Source: Euwallacea fornicatus (Eukaryota; Arthropoda; Insecta; Coleoptera; Curculionidae). From it: a stretch of DNA of 64,000 bases. Shown in pieces: positions 60,421 to 64,000 of this stretch. Both the position numbers and the translations under genes were made by a program. The DNA lies in assembly GCF_040115645.1 (NCBI RefSeq), contig NC_089543.1:1674001-1738000 (forward strand), in the 5' to 3' direction. Within the stretch, counting starts at the first letter, position 1. Each line of letters begins with the position of its first letter. The notes below the pieces were generated by a model, which was not told the origin of the DNA, made no database searches, and saw only the letters and a list, made by a program, of their open reading frames with translations.

Positions 60421-63400
60421 GTAAGTTTCTTAATTGGTAATTAAAAGAAGACCAATAATAAAACCGCGGAAGATTTCTAGTTTTGATATGACAGAAAATT
60501 GGAATACGTATCGTCTTGCTTTCGTATCTTTATGTGCTTTTCATATTCCCAAAGCTACAATCTAAATTCGAATAAATTTCCGGTAATGCCCCTTAAAACT
60601 TAACGGTTTTCTTCGAAAGTAACGTAACTTCTTTATTGGAGATCGGAACAGACTGATAAAAAATCTAATCAAATCCTTACATAGGTAATGCCGGATTTCG
60701 GTGCCTGTGCCAGCATTTAAACTACATTTCCTATTTTAATTAATATTCTGTTTCCTTTTAAAAGACTTTCACTTTCGCAGACAGGTTTTTACGACTTTGT
60801 TTTAACTTTCTCTCTCCCTTTCGCAAAAACCGAAATCGAAAGTAGGGTTATGTTAATAATGAAATGCCAGACAAAAAGGGCAGCTAGTCGAGAGCTGGAT
60901 GTAAATTATGCACACAACACTGCCCTGTTAGCGAAAAAGTCTGAACTGTATTTATGTGAATTTTTTCGCATTTTTTTTTAAGCATCACCCCTTGATTTCT
61001 TTTTTACAAGTTGATTGGCCTTTCAGACTCTGTACCTCAGACACAAGTTAAGCGAGACTCATATTGGAATCTATCTGCCACGATCACAAATTTTTAATTT
61101 TTAGAAGTCTTAAGGGTTCCTTGTTAAATAAAAACCTAAATGGACAATTTCACATAATCTTTCCTTTTTAAGAAACTTTAATCAAGTAAGAATCTTGGTT
61201 GCAGTGCATTAAAATTCAAAGTGCACAGGATGTTCTGTTCAAGAAAGTTGAGGTTTTAATGGGAAAAAGGCGATGAAATAGCAATGGCTTTTTTACAGTT
61301 TATTTTGAGCAAAGATTTTTTTTAACTCTAATTCTTAAACAATAAAGGATAGGTGTAGAGAGATCTTTATTAAAAATCATCCTCCGTGATTGCGGTTTCT
61401 AAATGCTCAAAAATACACAAGGTATTTGTACACAAGGGTCGAGTTTCGAGAAAGCCAGAGGAAAGCAAGGAAACTAAAATTGATTATTTAGAAAATGAAA
61501 AAATTTAAATGCAAGTTCAGCTTTAGGAGGCAGCAAGTTTTTTTTTAACTTTCTGACTTCGCCTGGGCTCTGAGATTCATACGCTCGGTTGTATAGCTTT
61601 AATTTAAACTTCACCCGTGGATAAGCTGGATATTTTGTCGAATCTCGGCAATAGGTGAAATCGAAAGCTTAAACATCAGTTTGATTTTAAACTTAGAGTA
61701 TACAATTAAGCTTTAACCTCCTAATCATAACGGTCAACAAATATCACCGTTCTATGTCCCAAACTAATCAAATATCTATTCAATTCATACAATTTATTTT
61801 AATTAGCCTGCAGTTAAAATTAACAGCGCATTCATAATGTTCCCTTACATACATTACTCGATTTAGATTTTTTCTTACATTGAATTACTAGTTCAAAATC
61901 GGTGTTCCCCAAAAGTCAAATTTGCAATTTGTCAACGTGATTATTGTTAGTTCCATTAAATTCGTGGAATGTGTATGCGTGTATTTTAACAAGCATTCTA
62001 TGCATATTGTTTCGGGGTAGCGTTTCGACTCACAGAATAGAGTTATAGAAAGTCGACAGGCGACTAACATGGCAAAATAGGTATTTATAATAGGAAAAGC
62101 TTATTAAAATTGTAAAGGTTTGCATAAGTATAATTTGAAAAGAATATACAGAACGTGACAAAATCCCGACATATTATGGGGGCAAAGAGGCAAGTTACAA
62201 GTAGTGTAGTAAAATGAAGCCCATAATCAAGTGGTGTTTGCGCTGTATGACGGTCTGGCAAACCGACTAAAATGTCTTTTCATTATAGCATGCAAAACAG
62301 CTGGCAGTTTGAACGAACAGAAAGTGGTAAAAGTCGAAAACGAAATTCCGAACGAGAACGGAACAACAATACTGTAGCGTATGCCCTATAACTTCCTAAG
62401 TTGTCGCGTTTTAAAACTTCGACTTCCGATATTTTACCTTGGTAAGCAGACACTTGGGAAACTCTATTCTCGGGAGTAACGATCATTATTTTCCTTTATC
62501 AGCTTATTATATCCCCGGAATTAGTTAGATATTAGCGGGTAATTAACGTCTTTGGATGGGTAATTAATGAAACACATTTATGCTAAGCACTTGCACTTTT
62601 TTAGCTTCCGAGCCTTGAATCGACACTGTGCATGTTTGGGTTTAATTCTAGGGTTTAAGCTTGAGGCACTTCTGCAACGTTCTGATAAAATATTCAAATG
62701 AGAGTTAACGTAATTCGTAACATTATACTCCAGTTGCTTCATTTGCATACCTTAATGAACATATTTCTTCTGCGAACGACCCAGGGCATAAATATTAAGC
62801 AAATAAGTTAAAAATTTCACCCGGTGCCTCCTACAGTTTTGTAAAACATTTGTTCAGAACTTTTCTAAAATATTCTCAGTTCTGTTCGTCGTCTGTCTGT
62901 AATAATTAAGGCCGACATTCAGGTTCGCCTTCTAATGAATAGTAATAGCTGGTGAGAGGGTGTTCAGTTTTTTCTTTCATAAAATTTGAATTAATTTCAA
63001 CGCTAATGAGGATATTTCAAATTAGGATTACACCAGGTGCTCTTTTTATTCTCTTTTCTTGTTTAGAAACCATAACAGCCTCCTAATAACGTACGTGTAA
63101 TTAAATCCACCTTGCAGTTTACAGCTAAGTAACTTCAAATCATGAAATCCAGTAAGTACACAATGGAAAGCATCTGACGGGATATCCATAACATTAAAAG
63201 GACTGTAACAATATCGGACGTTATACTAGTCTGCGTCGATCCAAAGTTTTGTTTTGGAAACGAAGGTTTCTCTGGAAAACTGAATGTTGGCACCGGCTCA
63301 TGTTCAGTTGCTTTCAGCCGGTCAGATTGAACAAATTAAATAGATTCGCGAATTTAGCATGTTTACAACAATCTTTGGTTTCATAACTTCGTGTTATTTC

Positions 63401-64000
63401 AGTTACAGATGAAATTTCAATTACATACGTAAATTCAAGGTATGTTTTAATAAACAACATAAAATTAGGGTTTAACCGCACTAATTACTCAATATTTAGG
63501 GTTCCTCAAGACCCGCATTTCATATTATCTAGTGTTGAAAATTTTGAGAAAACATAGTTTCAACGAACATTCATATATGAATAAAAGTTATTTAAATCAT
63601 GTAACTATAATATAAGTCAACAGTGTTAAGTACCTATAGGGAGTTGGAAATTTGTGCCAATTCATTATCGCCGAAGCCCTCTAACCATTTCGGAGATGCA
63701 TCGTTTATTCATGAAATTGTGAAATTGTTACGAAACAATAATTTCAAAGATATGTTGATTGACTAAAATTCAGGCCATGGTGCCATAAACATAGCAGTGC
63801 GGATACTAAAAGCTTCAATTAAGACTCCACTAAAGATCCGGAGAGTCCTTCAAAGGTTAGCCAGAAAATAGGTGATCTCTACCAGAATATCCAAGTAGAG
63901 CTACCAAAATATCTGTAAATTAGATTGAAAGGGAAACTTGTTGAATAAAAGAAGCTCAATTTATTAAAACATAAGTTCTTACCTCTAATTTAAAAAACAA
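60421..64000 (+). other. DIP intron continuing beyond the window
   Basis: Begins with a strong gtaagt. I looked for a phase-1 Ig domain 3 exon (PP-W-P-QLVG-type opening) and saw none. No mobile element recognised. Confidence 0.65.

Noticed and set aside
1..64000. CRISPR arrays, operons, riboswitches, rRNA
   Set aside because: The window is clearly eukaryotic (spliced DIP exons, insect-type transposons). No regularly spaced repeats or RNA-gene signatures were seen.

Overview
The window is AT-rich, intron-dominated animal DNA, almost certainly from an insect. The only host gene I can support is a plus-strand gene of the Dpr-interacting protein (DIP) family of immunoglobulin cell-surface receptors. 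Four internal coding exons are visible (24844-24950, 50564-50771, 60076-60234, 60292-60420). Together they encode immunoglobulin domains 1 and 2. The exons with the signal peptide and the exons with domain 3 and the membrane anchor are not visible and probably lie outside the window. The introns are about 25.6 kb, 9.3 kb, 57 bp and more than 3.5 kb. Domain-level exon pairs are bounded by phase-1 introns, as expected for immunoglobulin modules.

Nearly everything else recognisable is a graveyard of dead transposable elements, mostly Tc1/mariner. In order: an internally deleted mariner-like element (6873-7576); a Tc1-like transposase remnant on the minus strand (about 11250-12284); a mariner-like element with terminal inverted repeats of about 320 bp (16614-18507); a long-inverted-repeat element with no transposase (20929-21910); a DD34D mariner on the minus strand (26023 to about 27120) lying head to head with a complete but broken Tc1 element (27258-28868); a possible short inverted-repeat element (34258-34786); a mariner-like element (35308-37058) followed 219 bp later by a Tc1-like element (37278-38640); and a second internally deleted mariner-like element (46653-47548).

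Between 41.4 and 44.7 kb lies a compact pile of retroelement debris: a non-LTR retrotransposon RNase H fragment, a 450-bp inverted-repeat structure, a Ty1/copia Gag fragment, and a Ty3/gypsy remnant in which gag is joined directly to integrase. All transposase and retroelement reading frames seen carry stops, frameshifts or lost catalytic residues.

The stretches 1-5740, 7577-11250, 12285-16613, 18508-20928, 21911-24843, 28869-34257, 38641-41080, 44691-46652, 47549-50563, 50772-60075 and 60421-64000 hold no gene I can support. Coordinates of element ends come from matching the two inverted repeats by eye and from flanking TA dinucleotides. No computation or database search was run. I found no convincing evidence of a novel system; the most unusual items are the transposase-free long-inverted-repeat element, the gag-integrase fusion and the inverted-repeat structure beside the copia fragment.
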